Source of the DNA: Ahaetulla prasina
Lineage: Eukaryota; Chordata; Lepidosauria; Squamata; Colubridae
Length of the DNA stretch: 64,000 nt
Direction: 5' to 3'
NCBI RefSeq assembly: GCF_028640845.1
Contig: NC_080542.1
Span: forward strand, 64,493,064 to 64,557,063
The notes under the pieces: generated by a model
Databases searched by the model: none
The model's input: the letters and a program-made list of their open reading frames with translations, nothing else
Told to the model about the DNA's origin: nothing
In this document: in pieces, positions 21,839 to 32,477 of the stretch
How positions within the stretch are numbered: the first letter of the stretch is position 1
Layout of the letters: the number at the start of each line of letters is the position of its first letter
Position numbers and translations under genes: made by a program

Positions 21839-23969
21839 ATGGAATTCTCCACTTGCAATTTCCTAGTAGCTTTTCTTCTAGATAATAATCAAGTTTGACC
21901 CCGCTGGGTTCTACCAGAGGGGAAGGCACAATACCTCTTTTAATATAAAAGTTCAATAAGCAGTAAAATAAACAATAAAAAGTCATTAAACAGGAAGTCA
22001 AATAATGTTAAAGAAAAGAAAGAAAAGGATCTAAAAGTCTTTCTTTAAAAAAGCAAGAAATTACAAGTCAATTATGTATTTCTGCTTATTGTCCAGAACG
22101 TTTTTTTCTCCTACTACATTAATTAACCCAGAACCCTACACTGCTGTTCTATCCATGTGCCAATAGTGTTGTTTATTTTTCAGCAGACAATGCAACCAAT
22201 AGCTGCTTATTCCTAATAGCCTCTACTATTAAGAGACAAGAGCCATGGGGGAAACTGAAGGGAAAAGAAAGCTGAATCAATTGCCAAAGAAAGTTACAGA
22301 AAACTGCACTACAGATCCAACAAATCAGCAGGAAGTTATCTGAGATTCTTAAAAGGGAAATAATAATAACAAAAGTTGCAATGCTGAAAGTTTCATATGG
22401 ATTTTCAATCTAGCGGTACATAAATAATCTTAAATCTCATGCTGTTTAAGGTTTATAAGTATAATAAAAGCAGGTAAATAACTTAAAATTCCATGCTGTT
22501 CTATAGACATGTCCCCATGAAAATATTCCCCCAAAGTCAACGGGTGTATCTTATGTCTCTATATAATCCAAATTTTATTCTCTTCCAATGTACCACTGAA
22601 TTTTTGGAGGCATTTCCCACTGAAACTAAAATGAAGAACCACAGGAACTGGATATGTATTTACAATAGTCTTGATATGCTAAGCTTATTGGTTGAAGGGG
22701 ACAGGCTGGGTGAAGACAAGATTTCAATTTTCTTTCTGGAGACACAAGTTGTACCACTCCACATTGCTGATTTTTTTCCTGGCTTATTAATAATGCCCAC
22801 CTGCCTCCACCTGCTAGCACCCTCTACCAAATTACACAGTCTCACATCCTTTAAGTCAAACCATGTTAGAAAACTAATTTATTTAGGTATAATAGTAAAA
22901 ACCACCAAGGACTAGGATTTAAATTTTGCTTCTCCTTTCTTCATGATTCTTCTTCTTCTTAGGAAACAGCTATATTTTAAATGAGATACGTATATGTATG
23001 GGGAAAAAATCATTGATCAAAAATCAGAAAACTTGTGCTTCTGTGTAGAGAACCTATGTTGCTGTGTAGCAGTAATTTGCCTTAGTGTTGGTGTTTCTTT
23101 TAAAAAATCCAATATATTGCTTGGTGATCAGCCTGATCTTCCAAGCTGTGCATGACTGAACCCACTTTCTCCTTTCCAAGCTATTGCTAAGAAACCTCAT
23201 GATTGCCTAAACCACTCAGAACAATGGAATTGTGGGTATAAGATGCACAAGCAGATCTGCTTTTATGTGTTTATTTTTCTAGGGGATTAGGGAGTGATGT
23301 GACAGACTGTCTTTTTTGACACCTTGACATATTTTCAAAACATAAATTGTTTCAAAATAGATAATTGAAATCAATGCTTACTATAGCCAACGAAATTAGC
23401 CAAATGGGAAAAGTTGGGATTTTCTATAAATGAAAGAGAATTAATATTTGCATCTTGCTCATCTAATTCTCACTCCTTTAGTCAACATAATAAGCAGACA
23501 AATCAATAAATAGTGACATTTGTAGAATTATTTTGGGTTTAGAGCTGCATACTGTAATAGCATAATTGACCCAAAACACTGCACCATTATGTTTAGCAGC
23601 ACTAAATGCACTCTGAAAGTATGCAAATTATATTCTTTAGTGTTAATTGCTCAGTAAATTGTAATTAACATGCAGTCTATTTACAGAATCATTTTGTGAA
23701 AATATGAAGATGATTTTTTTAATGCACATTATTTGAATGTCAATTTATGCTATGGAACATATTCAATAGTGCTACTAATATGGCTAAAGGAATGCTTTTG
23801 TCAAAAAGAAATTAACATTATGCAGTTGTCATACAAATTATGTTGCAAATATAAAGTGTAAGATGCAATGACATACATATTAAAGAAGCAAGTTTATGTC
23901 ATGAATATGATTCTCATTTTGGAAAATGAATATGCAAAGCATTGTATGATTCAGGGGGCAAGAAACTTT
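21839..23969. other. Unassigned AT-rich DNA
   Basis: A 140-codon frame at 22493-22915 shows no motif and overlaps opposed frames, so I do not call it a gene. 23560-23760 contains TAATTGAC, TGCAAAT (octamer-like) and TAATTAACATG motifs in a non-repetitive setting, as seen in some conserved enhancers, but this is only a hint. Confidence 0.4.
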
Positions 23970-25139
23970 TGATATAATGTAATGCTGAAACAATGGAAGA
24001 ATATGTGGATGAAAGGTCTAAAATTTATACTAAATTACAATTTAAAAGAATTTTTTTTAATAAAATGTTGTATCATTAGTATTTAACACCAGAAAAGTTG
24101 TCAAGAATGAATAAAGATATTTCAAATGAATTTTGGAAATGTAAAATGGGAGGTTTTATCATCTATGGTATTCATGTGATAAAGTAAAGAAATACTGGAG
24201 CAGGATTCACATCTTAATATAGAAAATTTCCAAAGTGAATATAAAGATAAAACCAGAAACTTTTCTTCTGGGTTTAATGAAAAAAAAACTTGGAAAAAGA
24301 GCTTTTTTATTTTATATATGTTGACGGCAGTAAGATTACTTTATACACAAAAATGAAAGGACAGATTTCCACAATAGATGATTGCCTGCAAAAGTTGATG
24401 GAGTTAGTAGAGATGGCTAAATTGACTGCTTTGATTAAAGAAAAAAATACTATTACTTTTGTTTCTACTTGGAAACCATTTCTGGACTTTGTACTTAAGG
24501 TGGAAAAAAATGAAATTTTGATTTTGTGTTTTACCGATTACCGTATATACTCGAGTATAAGCCGAGTTTTTCAGCACGTTTTTTGTGCTGAAAAACGTCC
24601 CCTCGGCTTATACTCGAGTATATACGGCTTATACTCGAGTTTTTTTTTTTCTTCTTTTTTTCACATTATACCGGATGGTGCAAACTTGGCGGGCTTTTGC
24701 ATTAGCGCGGGGAAGCCCTGCCGGTGCAGTGAGAGGGCGGGGCGGGGGAGCCGCCAGCCTTCTCGGCTGAGGGAGGGAGGCTTTCCCTGACCGGTAGCTG
24801 CCTCATTTCCCTCCCTCGGCTTATACTCGAGTCCCCAGTTTACCCCAGTTTTTTGGGGTAAAATTGGGGACCTCGGCTTATACTCGGATCGGCTTATATT
24901 CGAGTATATACGGTAATAGGTTTGTTGTATAGAAATGGCTACTTTATATTATTATGTAAAAGTAAAAACTTGAGGAGTGATGTTACCATCTTATTCTACT
25001 GCATCAAAGAAAGTCAGAAGTCAATGCCATTCTTTTTTTCCCCCTCTTGCCTATTTTTCCTTTCTTTTTTCCCTCTCCTATTTTCCTACTATTTTCTTTT
25101 GAAATTTTGTATTATATATTATAAACTAATTAAAAAATG
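23970..25139 (+). mobile_element. L1 LINE 3' end, interrupted by a MITE
   Basis: C-terminus of L1 ORF2: YLTPEKLSRMNKD, FWKCKMGGF, PETFLLGLMKK, then in the 24290 frame LMELVEMAKLTALIKEKNTI and TWKPFLDFVLKVEKNE. The match to vertebrate L1 C-termini is in order and continuous apart from frameshifts near 24280. A TA-flanked MITE (24541-24913) splits the sequence near the ORF2 stop; the continuation (24916 on) runs into a pyrimidine-rich 3' UTR and ends near AAAAAATG at 25139. The L1 copy is older than the MITE insertion. Confidence 0.8.
24541..24913 (+). mobile_element. TA-flanked MITE (CCGTATATACTCGAGTATAAG family), copy A
   Basis: Inverted termini CCGTATATACTCGAGTATAA and CGAGTATATACGG, with TA on both sides (24539-24540, 24914-24915), as for Tc1/mariner-type insertion. 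Inside are about six copies of CGGCTTATACTCG in both orientations, an internal hairpin (TTTTTCAGCACG/CGTGCTGAAAAA), another (CCCCAGTTTTACCCC-like) near 24835, and a GC-rich core. No transposase. Close to identical with 26198-26568. Confidence 0.9.
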
Positions 25140-25192
25140 AATACCATTCTCATTTTACCATTTGTCACCCCTGCAAACACTCATGACTACTA

Positions 25193-25328
25193 CAGTGTTT
25201 CCCTGAAAATAAGACCCTGTCTTATATTTTTTTTAAACCCTGAAATGAGTGCTTGGCCTTATTGCCATGCGCTCAAAAGCCCGATTGGGCTTATTATCAG
25301 GGGATGTCTTATTTTGGGGAAAACAGGG
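25193..25328. mobile_element. TA-flanked MITE, CAGTGTTTCCCTGAAAATAAG family
   Basis: 136 bp. Left CAGTGTTTCCCTGAAAATAA, right TCTTATTTTGGGGAAAACAG; TA at 25191-25192 and 25329-25330. No coding capacity. A longer related element lies at 32478-33418. Confidence 0.85.
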
Positions 25329-25330
25329 TA

Positions 25331-26195
25331 GTAATATTTTCTTTGGACATCAGCAAATATTATTTATCTTCGTAGTACATGGAAGTAGTAATGTACTTAA
25401 GAAAATCAGGAATGCTGCTTTCTTTTGTAGCATTTAAATTCATTTTGTATGGCAAAATAATAGCACAAATGGAGCAAATGCGTTCTTAATTAAATGATGA
25501 GTAATTTTTTTTACCTTTTTTACCTTTACTTAATGTTCACATTCATAATAAAAATTTACTCTATACCCTTTGTAGAGACAACCTTACATTCAGAAGTGAT
25601 CATTTTCTGTGAGATCTAATCTGGAAAGCAGTGATATGAATGTGCTGTTAGTTATCTTAATTCCTTCAAATGGGGAATCAGTGTTGCTTTATTTTACAGA
25701 GAATAAAAAAATGTAATAAAAACATTTTTCAGTCATCCAGCTGCTTCTGTGTGACAGAGTGCACATCATTTTGCTAAACAAAATTCTATCAATAACTGCT
25801 TCTTAAAACTTTACATGCTTATACTAGTATCCTCTATGATATCTATCTTGTCTATGGTTGCTACTCTGTTAAATTCCCGTCAGTTTTTCCATACATCAAA
25901 GTCTTCTTTATTAACTTTTGCTTTTGCAACAGTTTTGTGATTTTAATATTTCCACTGATAATCATCTATTACTAAATAATTTATTCATCTGCTGGAACAG
26001 CACCACAATCCATGTGCATTCTTTTTTTGGGTCCTTATTTGTACTGGGTCATCATCAAATCAATCAAAAAATTTAGTTGAAATTTCCAATACTTCCAACC
26101 AGCATTTTTCATGCTATAATCTGCATGGAAGTTAAATAAATAGGGTGATTTTATATAACTCTGATACTCTTCTTTTCAATTTCCAGCAGTTTACT
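25331..26195. other. AT-rich DNA, no gene seen
   Basis: No recognised coding or repeat feature. Confidence 0.4.
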
Positions 26196-26197
26196 TA

Positions 26198-26568
26198 CCG
26201 TATATACTCGAATATAAGCCGATCCGAGTATAAGCCGAGGTCCCCAATTTTACCCCAAAAAACTGGGGTAAACTGGGGACTCGAGTATAAGCCGAGGGTG
26301 GGAAATGAGGCAGCTACCGGTCGGGGAAACCCTCCCTTCCTCAGCCGAGAAGGCTGGTGGCTCCCCCGCCCCGCCCTCTCACTGCACCGGCAGGGCTTCC
26401 CCGCGCTAATGCAAAAGCCCGCCAAGTTTGCGCCATCCGGTATAATGTGAAAAAAAGAAAAAAAAAAAACTCGAGTATAAGCCGTATATACTCGAGTATA
26501 AGCCGAGGGGACGTTTTTCAGCACAAAAAACGTGCTGAAAAACTCGGCTTATACTCGAGTATATACGG
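26198..26568 (-). mobile_element. TA-flanked MITE (CCGTATATACTCGAGTATAAG family), copy B
   Basis: Reverse-complement copy of 24541-24913 with only a handful of differences by eye over about 370 bp, including one small length change in the T run. TA at 26196-26197 and 26569-26570. CpG sites in the core are mostly intact, which points to recent insertion. Confidence 0.9.
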
Positions 26569-26570
26569 TA

Positions 26571-27139
26571 CTCGGTATTTGTTTCCCACTCTTGATTTCT
26601 GGTCATCATGAAAATGTTTCCATAGGCAAATGTAGTAGCCTAGTACATTTATGTTTTTAAGGATGATCTATAATTTGTTATTATTTACACAGTCAAGTGC
26701 CTTTCTATAGATAAAGAGTTTTGACATTGCACAAAGTCTTCTTAGTTAAGCTTGTGGGACACTATAGAAACACTCTCTTGGAATAGCAATGCCCTTGCAA
26801 ATCTTGGCATGTAGAAACTGTACAGCGTGTCCTCTTGTCTTCTTCCAGTGTTTGGACTATTTCAACCTTATCCTACTACTTCTATATGACAATCCAGAAC
26901 ATGTAGAACAAATCTACAAATTTCTGCTGCTTTGGAGCATCAATCTTGTCACAATATAGAATGTTGCGAGGCTCTGTGCAGAGATGCTCAAAATGTACTA
27001 GACAATGACATCTGGATTGGGCTAAGTATACAAATTTACAACGTAGTCTTGGCACGTTCCTATCTGCAATAACAAAATGTTTCATAGACAAGTGACATAT
27101 GGTCTTTTACTTTACTTTATTTGTGTGGTATTCAACAGT
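26571..27139. other. Unassigned DNA
   Basis: A 69-codon minus frame at 26882-27091 has several cysteines and histidines but no pattern I can name. It may be upstream sequence of the LINE relic at 27140-27480. Confidence 0.35.
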
Positions 27140-27480
27140 ATAAATGTAAAAATTGCCTTCTCACCCCTATGTTGGTATGTCTTCCTCATTCTCAGATCCT
27201 TCATTAGAACCTTGGAATTTGGAGGTTCTGTTCAGTATCTTAGCTGTTACTAAAGACATATTTATTTATTTATTAATCCTTGCGTCATATGAAAGTGCAG
27301 ATATTTTAGCTGTTACTAGAACTGTACTCATTTGGTGTCATTCCTGGAATATGTTGGAGCCACTCTCCCAGTTTAAGAGTCACAGCTCTCCTACCACCAC
27401 TGGGACCACTTTGGCCATTACTTTTTACATCCTATCTAGTTTCTTCTTTGGACACTGAAACATCTCCAGATTCTCATATG
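27140..27480 (-). mobile_element. LINE ORF2 C-terminal relic
   Basis: Minus-strand frames give MAKVVPVVVGEL, then EWLQHIPGMT and LVTAKILNRT in that order, resembling the VVPVVIGALG...IPGTT...LGTAKILRR C-terminus seen in several animal LINEs. The clade is unknown to me. It is interrupted by a 53-bp insertion flanked by TTAGCTGTTACTA (27240-27252 and 27306-27318). Confidence 0.5.
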
Positions 27481-27679
27481 TCTTTTTCCTGATGTTGATG
27501 TTACTTACCTACAAGCAATATGTGTGGATTGCCTAGATCTTGTTTGCATATTAAGCTAGTTCTTCAGGACCTGATTTATCTTTTGATGATACTGGGATGT
27601 TACTGTCTTCCTTTTCTACTTATTTTGGTTTTAATGTGACTATGAACTAACAAGGTATTTATAACTGGCCTGCATGTCT
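27481..27679. other. Unassigned DNA
   Basis: Short spacer between two LINE relics. No feature recognised. Confidence 0.3.
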
Positions 27680-27995
27680 GCTATGGTCCACTGGTAGTTC
27701 TATCTTCATCATCCACATCATGTTAGCCATTGTCTATCCACTGCTGGATGAAGGCCTCTTCCGCAAGTTTCCAACCTATGGTCTTGAGCTTTCTTTTGCC
27801 AATTGGGCCCACACCTCTTGCTGATGCATCTTGCATCTTGTTTCAGGTCTCTTTCATGGATGCTTTTTATCAAGTGGGATCCATTCTATGATTGCCTTGG
27901 TCCACTTGCCATCAGTTCTTCTTGCTATGTGACTAGCCCATTTCCATTTCAATTCTTTTACTCTCTTGATCTTGTTCTCTAATCCGTGTGCAGGT
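27680..27995 (-). mobile_element. RTE-like LINE, C-terminal segment
   Basis: Minus-strand frame reads LENKIKRVKELKWKWASHIA then RRTDGKWTKAIIEWIPL, the C-terminal block of RTE-clade ORF2. It continues leftwards into decayed sequence. It is the missing downstream half of the segment at 28000-28870 but in opposite orientation. Confidence 0.7.
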
Positions 27996-27999
27996 CTTT

Positions 28000-28870
28000 C
28001 TATTGAGAACATTAAATTATGCACAGCCAAAGGAGAAAACAGGGTTCAGAAGTGGCTACAGCACAATGGAACACATCCAGGTTGTTCAACAAGTCATTGA
28101 AAGGCACAATTAGTACAACAGGCCTCTGACCATGACTTTCATTGACTACAAAAAGATGTTTGATTCAGTATTAAAGCAAGCAATAATTAATTAATGTATT
28201 GCTCAATCAAGGCATATACACTGATTATATAAACATACTACAATCAATATACAAAAAACAACAACAACCCAATAGCAACAATTTGCCTTACTGATCATAA
28301 AGTAGAAATCAACATAGAACGAGGTCTACAACAAATCTACCCTTTTCTCAGCCTGCCTTGAAGAAGTATTTTGCAAACTAGACAGGGAAAAAGATGGAAT
28401 AAAAATCAGTAATGTCTATTTAAATCACTTAAGATTTGCAGATGATTTTGTTCTCATCTCACAAGACCAAGAAGAGCCATAAAGACATATACAAGAGCTG
28501 CACAAAGCAGGAGTGTTGTTTGGCTTAAAAATAAACCTGAAAAAGATCCAGGTTATGTTTAATAAATTCACCAAAGGATTATATCTGGAGAAGAACTAGA
28601 TGTAGGAGAGCCTTGGCCAAGGGATCTCAACAGAAGGTAATATAATAAAGAAAATTGAATGATGTGTTAAACGTGGTTCGCAGACATTCAGCAAGCTAAG
28701 CATAATTTTCAAGAACAACCTCCCCCTATGCCTGAAGAGAAAAGTTTTTGATCAGTATGTGCTACCTGTTCTTACATATGTCAGTGAAACATAGACACTA
28801 ACCTCACAATCAATACAAAAACTACAACTGGTGCAAAGAACTATGGAAAGATACACGCACAGTATTACAA
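28000..28870 (+). mobile_element. RTE-like LINE, reverse transcriptase segment
   Basis: Plus-strand frames: EHIQVVQQVIERHN, LTMTFIDYKKMFDSV (RT motif A), LFSACLEEVFCKLDREKDGI, then NHLRFADDFVLISQDQEEP (catalytic box, both aspartates kept), GLKINLKKIQVMFN and near the end LQLVQRTMERYTHSITRQD. The B motif reads ERGLQQIYP, damaged relative to RGVRQGD. Multiple stops; dead. It stops where the oppositely oriented C-terminal segment would begin in an intact element. Confidence 0.75.
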
Positions 28871-29277
28871 GACAAGATAGAAAGTTCTCTTATCAATTTT
28901 ATCTAACTTCTCTTACTTGACTACTATCCAGCCATACTTTACCAGTCAGAATAAGATTCCAATGTCCTCATAGTTCTGTGTCAGGTGGATTAGTGAATCG
29001 ATCTTTCATTTAGTCTTAGTAGCTTATGTTATCCATGTAGATAAGATGACTGTTGGTAATTATACAACTGACTCATATGCATATCCAGTCTTTATGACTA
29101 TCTGAGTGAAAGATTCAAGCTTATGCAGAACATCAGGAGGGACAGTGCACCACCCTTTTACATGCTGCATTTGATGGCTATTTCTGTGAGCTGTCTTGGG
29201 TTAACTTCTGGTCTAGTCTTCTATACTCCCATTGAGTTCTTGCAGAAGTTCCTTGGTATCATGTTCACTTTCTATAG
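28871..29277. other. Unassigned DNA
   Basis: No recognised feature. Confidence 0.35.
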
Positions 29278-30014
29278 CAGGGATATCAAATTTGATTTCA
29301 TTGAGGACTGATTAAGGGTTGTGTTTGACCTTGGAAGGGCTGGGTGTGTGTGGCCACAGGGTGAATGTCCAGCTTGTCATCACTCATGTCAGGAGCACAT
29401 GTGCCCAAATGCTCTGCCAGTGAAAAAAGCTTTCAAGCTCCATTTTCAGCTGCAATGGCCTCCTGCAACCTTCTGTCAGTGAAAATAGAGCTCGGGAGGC
29501 TGTGCTCTGTTTTTGCTGGCAGAGGGCTAGCAAAACAACTAAAAACAAAACAAAAGGAGAAATGTTTACCCTTTTGCAAGAAGAGACAGAAAAGGAAAAA
29601 TGGAAAGAAGAAAGGCAAAGAAAAAGAAGAAAAGATGAGAAGAGAGCTAGGAAGGAAAAATAAGGAAAGAGGGGAAAGAAGAAGAAAGGAGAATGAAGAG
29701 GGAAGGAAAAAGAAGAGAAGGGAGGGAGGGAGGGAGGGAGGGAGGGAGGGAGGGAGGGAGGAAGGAAGGAAGGAAGGAAGGAAGGAAGGAAGGAAGGAAG
29801 GAAGGAAGGAAGGAAGGAGATTATAATGAGAGTGAGGGAGCGTCTGAGGAAAGTCCTGCCTTAGGCTTGGCCAGCACAGGTGCCCTCAACATGAGTGATG
29901 TTGAGCTGACCACACCCACCCCACCCATGCCCCTTCCCAGCCATGTCCCCGTACCACCCGAGGTCAAACACAACCCTGATGTGGCCCTCAATGAAATCGA
30001 GTTTGACAACCCTG
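29278..30014 (-). mobile_element. hAT-like non-autonomous element with purine tract
   Basis: Ends CAGGGATATCAAATTTGATT and its inverse AATCGAGTTTGACAACCCTG. The interior matches the 40627 copy in reverse (GGGCTAGCAAAACAACTAAA, GGAGAAATGTTTACC). It carries a long GGGA/GGAA tract (29719-29818). Both ends are of the same type (see findings). Frames of 100-150 codons here are translations of the purine tract (GGRE/EGRK repeats) and not genes. Confidence 0.75.
29719..29818. repeat. (GGGA)n then (GGAA)n tract
   Basis: About ten GGGA units followed by about fifteen GGAA units, inside the hAT-like element. Confidence 0.95.
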
Positions 30015-32477
30015 CGATAGCCCATTCACCATCATATTGTACCAGTGCCCCAACATTTTAGGGGAGCCTTGTTAATCTAGGTGATGTCCTAGCTGGTATG
30101 AATCTCTTAGTTTGTATCTTTCATATTTAAGGTAGACAAATGAAACATTGGGGGATCTTTGTTAAATAGACACTAGCCAGGATTTGAATCCTGATTTCTC
30201 ATGTCAAAGGTCAAGCTCTATCTACTATGGAATCCAACCACTCAAAGCTATATATAACATAGGCCCATATCTATTTATATCCCTAAAACTTCTTTTAATT
30301 CTATCTCTAATGCTGGTCTATGATTATAATAAAGATTTGCATAATAAATAACACAAAGAATAGAAATTATTTTGAACTTCTTTTTCCACCATCTATCAGA
30401 TAATATAAACGTGAACTTCAGTGATTCTGCCAATTCAGTTGTCTGACAATGTTTGATCTACATATTGTTGAAACCTGGGCTGTTAAACTTTGATTATATG
30501 ACATTATCATATGAAATAAATGCAACTGCTTGGTAATTTGAGCATTTTTTCAGGGTGGGGTTTTTTGTTTTTTGTTTTGTATTGAAATAAAACATATTTC
30601 CCAGTCTCTTTGCTGCTAGGGCGTAGTTTTGTTTTTAGCAAAACTGTCCAGGATCTATCTAACTTAACTTTCTAGAATTCTGTCTCTAATTTATGAGTCA
30701 AGGATTTACCCATATCATTGAATTGAAAAGATTCTCCCTTATTGAATAAACATGTTTTATTTAATGTTCTGACATCTCTAGTATTTGACAATTAGTAAAA
30801 AAAACTTGCAGACATTTGAATAAGAAGCAAAACACTTCATAAATTGAAAAGTAGAAAAACATTATTTAGCCTCACAGAAGTTTTTTATATTGATTTAAAA
30901 ATGATAAATTGATTTATTTTGCTATTATTCTAAATTGTAAAGAGATGAATCTATAGTGCCAAAATCTCATAGATAAGAATTTCTCAAATAAGGTATAAGA
31001 GAAACACTAGTAAGAGAATCAATATATTAATCCATACACAATTTACAATGTTGTTGCCTCTTGCATACAAAGTGATTACATTTATTTATGTCTTTGCTTA
31101 CTAAAGGAAAATATGCACTATCAGAGAAGAACATTGTTTTATCTTGACAAGTTCAAAATGACAAAAAATATACAGGGAAACATTTGAATAGAAAAAGCTT
31201 TCTCTTGATTCAAAATGAAACATATGAAAACCAAACATGATTGTTATACCTTTTTGTTCAAATGTGCATTCTTAGATAGAATGTCCAGCTAACTGAACAT
31301 TCTTTTAAATATATTGTTCTTTGATTGAGCAGCTCACATGTTTGGATGCCAGACCCTTCATATTAATTCACAAATTGTTGAGAAATAATATTGCAAGCAT
31401 ATGGTCCTGAGATAAGTTTTCATTTTCTTATTGGATAAATATAATTAGTTATTATGGCTGTAATAATAGTACGTTAGCCAGCACATAAAAGTGTTTATTG
31501 TAAAATTTCGGGAAACCAAGATTCAATCTACACTATGAAAACTCATTGGTTTCTTGGGCTGTAAGAGATTGAAGATTTTTCAATAACCTAGGAAATAAAA
31601 TGAAAAAAATATTACTATGTAAGTGTCAAACTCTTGCAGAAAGCTAGAATGTGAATATAACAAATAAACAATGAATAAATATTATCAAAATATCTAACAC
31701 TAGGGAGACACATTATCTTCACATATCAAATAGAAGATACATCATTCATAACTAAATTATAAAAGGAAATCTTTAGAGAACCCATAATACAAATATACAT
31801 GACAACAAAAAATGGCCACTACATGATGACTCAGCCATCAAAAGCAAGAAACATCAAGTGAAGCTTGGTTATGAAGCTCACCTATTGTGCAGTTTGTTTC
31901 ATAATAAGCAGATACACAGACATACAGCTCTCTATTCCTGATGATCATTGGAGTAGGGTGCTGAGTCCTACATAGCAAATCACCTTAATTATTTCAGAAT
32001 CAACAATAATTACTCAGCATGCTACATCCTGTATGCTTCAGACTTCTTTGGAGGTTGTAACAAAATATATTTTGGTTCCAAGGCTTTTGGGATATAGAAG
32101 AGCTTTACCAAAGGGTTTAAAATTAAACTCTGAGTTCCGATTTAGCATAGTTTAATTTGATTGAAGTCTAATTAATCGATTACTTTGGAATCTACAATAA
32201 TATATCTTTTCCCCCTTTAATTTCTGTTTTTTACTGAAGCTGCAGTTCATCCACAGTTTCTTGCAAACCAATTTTTATCATCAATTCAAAAGTAAAGAAT
32301 GTGCAGCTGCTATTTGAAAAATTAGCTGCTTTGAAAATATGAATAATGAAATAGCTCTTCAGGGAAGCTTTTATATTTTAGTCTGCATTAGCTCTTCATA
32401 TCTGGAAAAGCATAATTTATAAGATAATGTAAATTACAATATTAGTACAATGGGACATAAGGACGACACATTATCTA
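30015..32477. other. Long AT-rich stretch, no gene seen
   Basis: 2.4 kb without a recognisable repeat. 32130-32420 has TAATTAATCGATTA, CAGCTGC and ATTAGCTGCTTTG in a non-repetitive setting and is the better candidate in this window for a conserved non-coding element. Confidence 0.4.

Noticed and set aside
22493..22915. 140-codon plus-strand frame
   Set aside because: No recognisable motif, opposed frames of similar size overlap it, and its sequence shows no codon-level signal that I can see.
29719..29818. Regular repeat array considered as CRISPR-like or minisatellite
   Set aside because: Pure tetranucleotide with no spacers; a vertebrate microsatellite.
29365..30061. Open frames of 153 and 122 codons with GGRE/EGRK repeats
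   Set aside because: They are translations of the GGGA/GGAA tract inside a non-coding hAT-like element.
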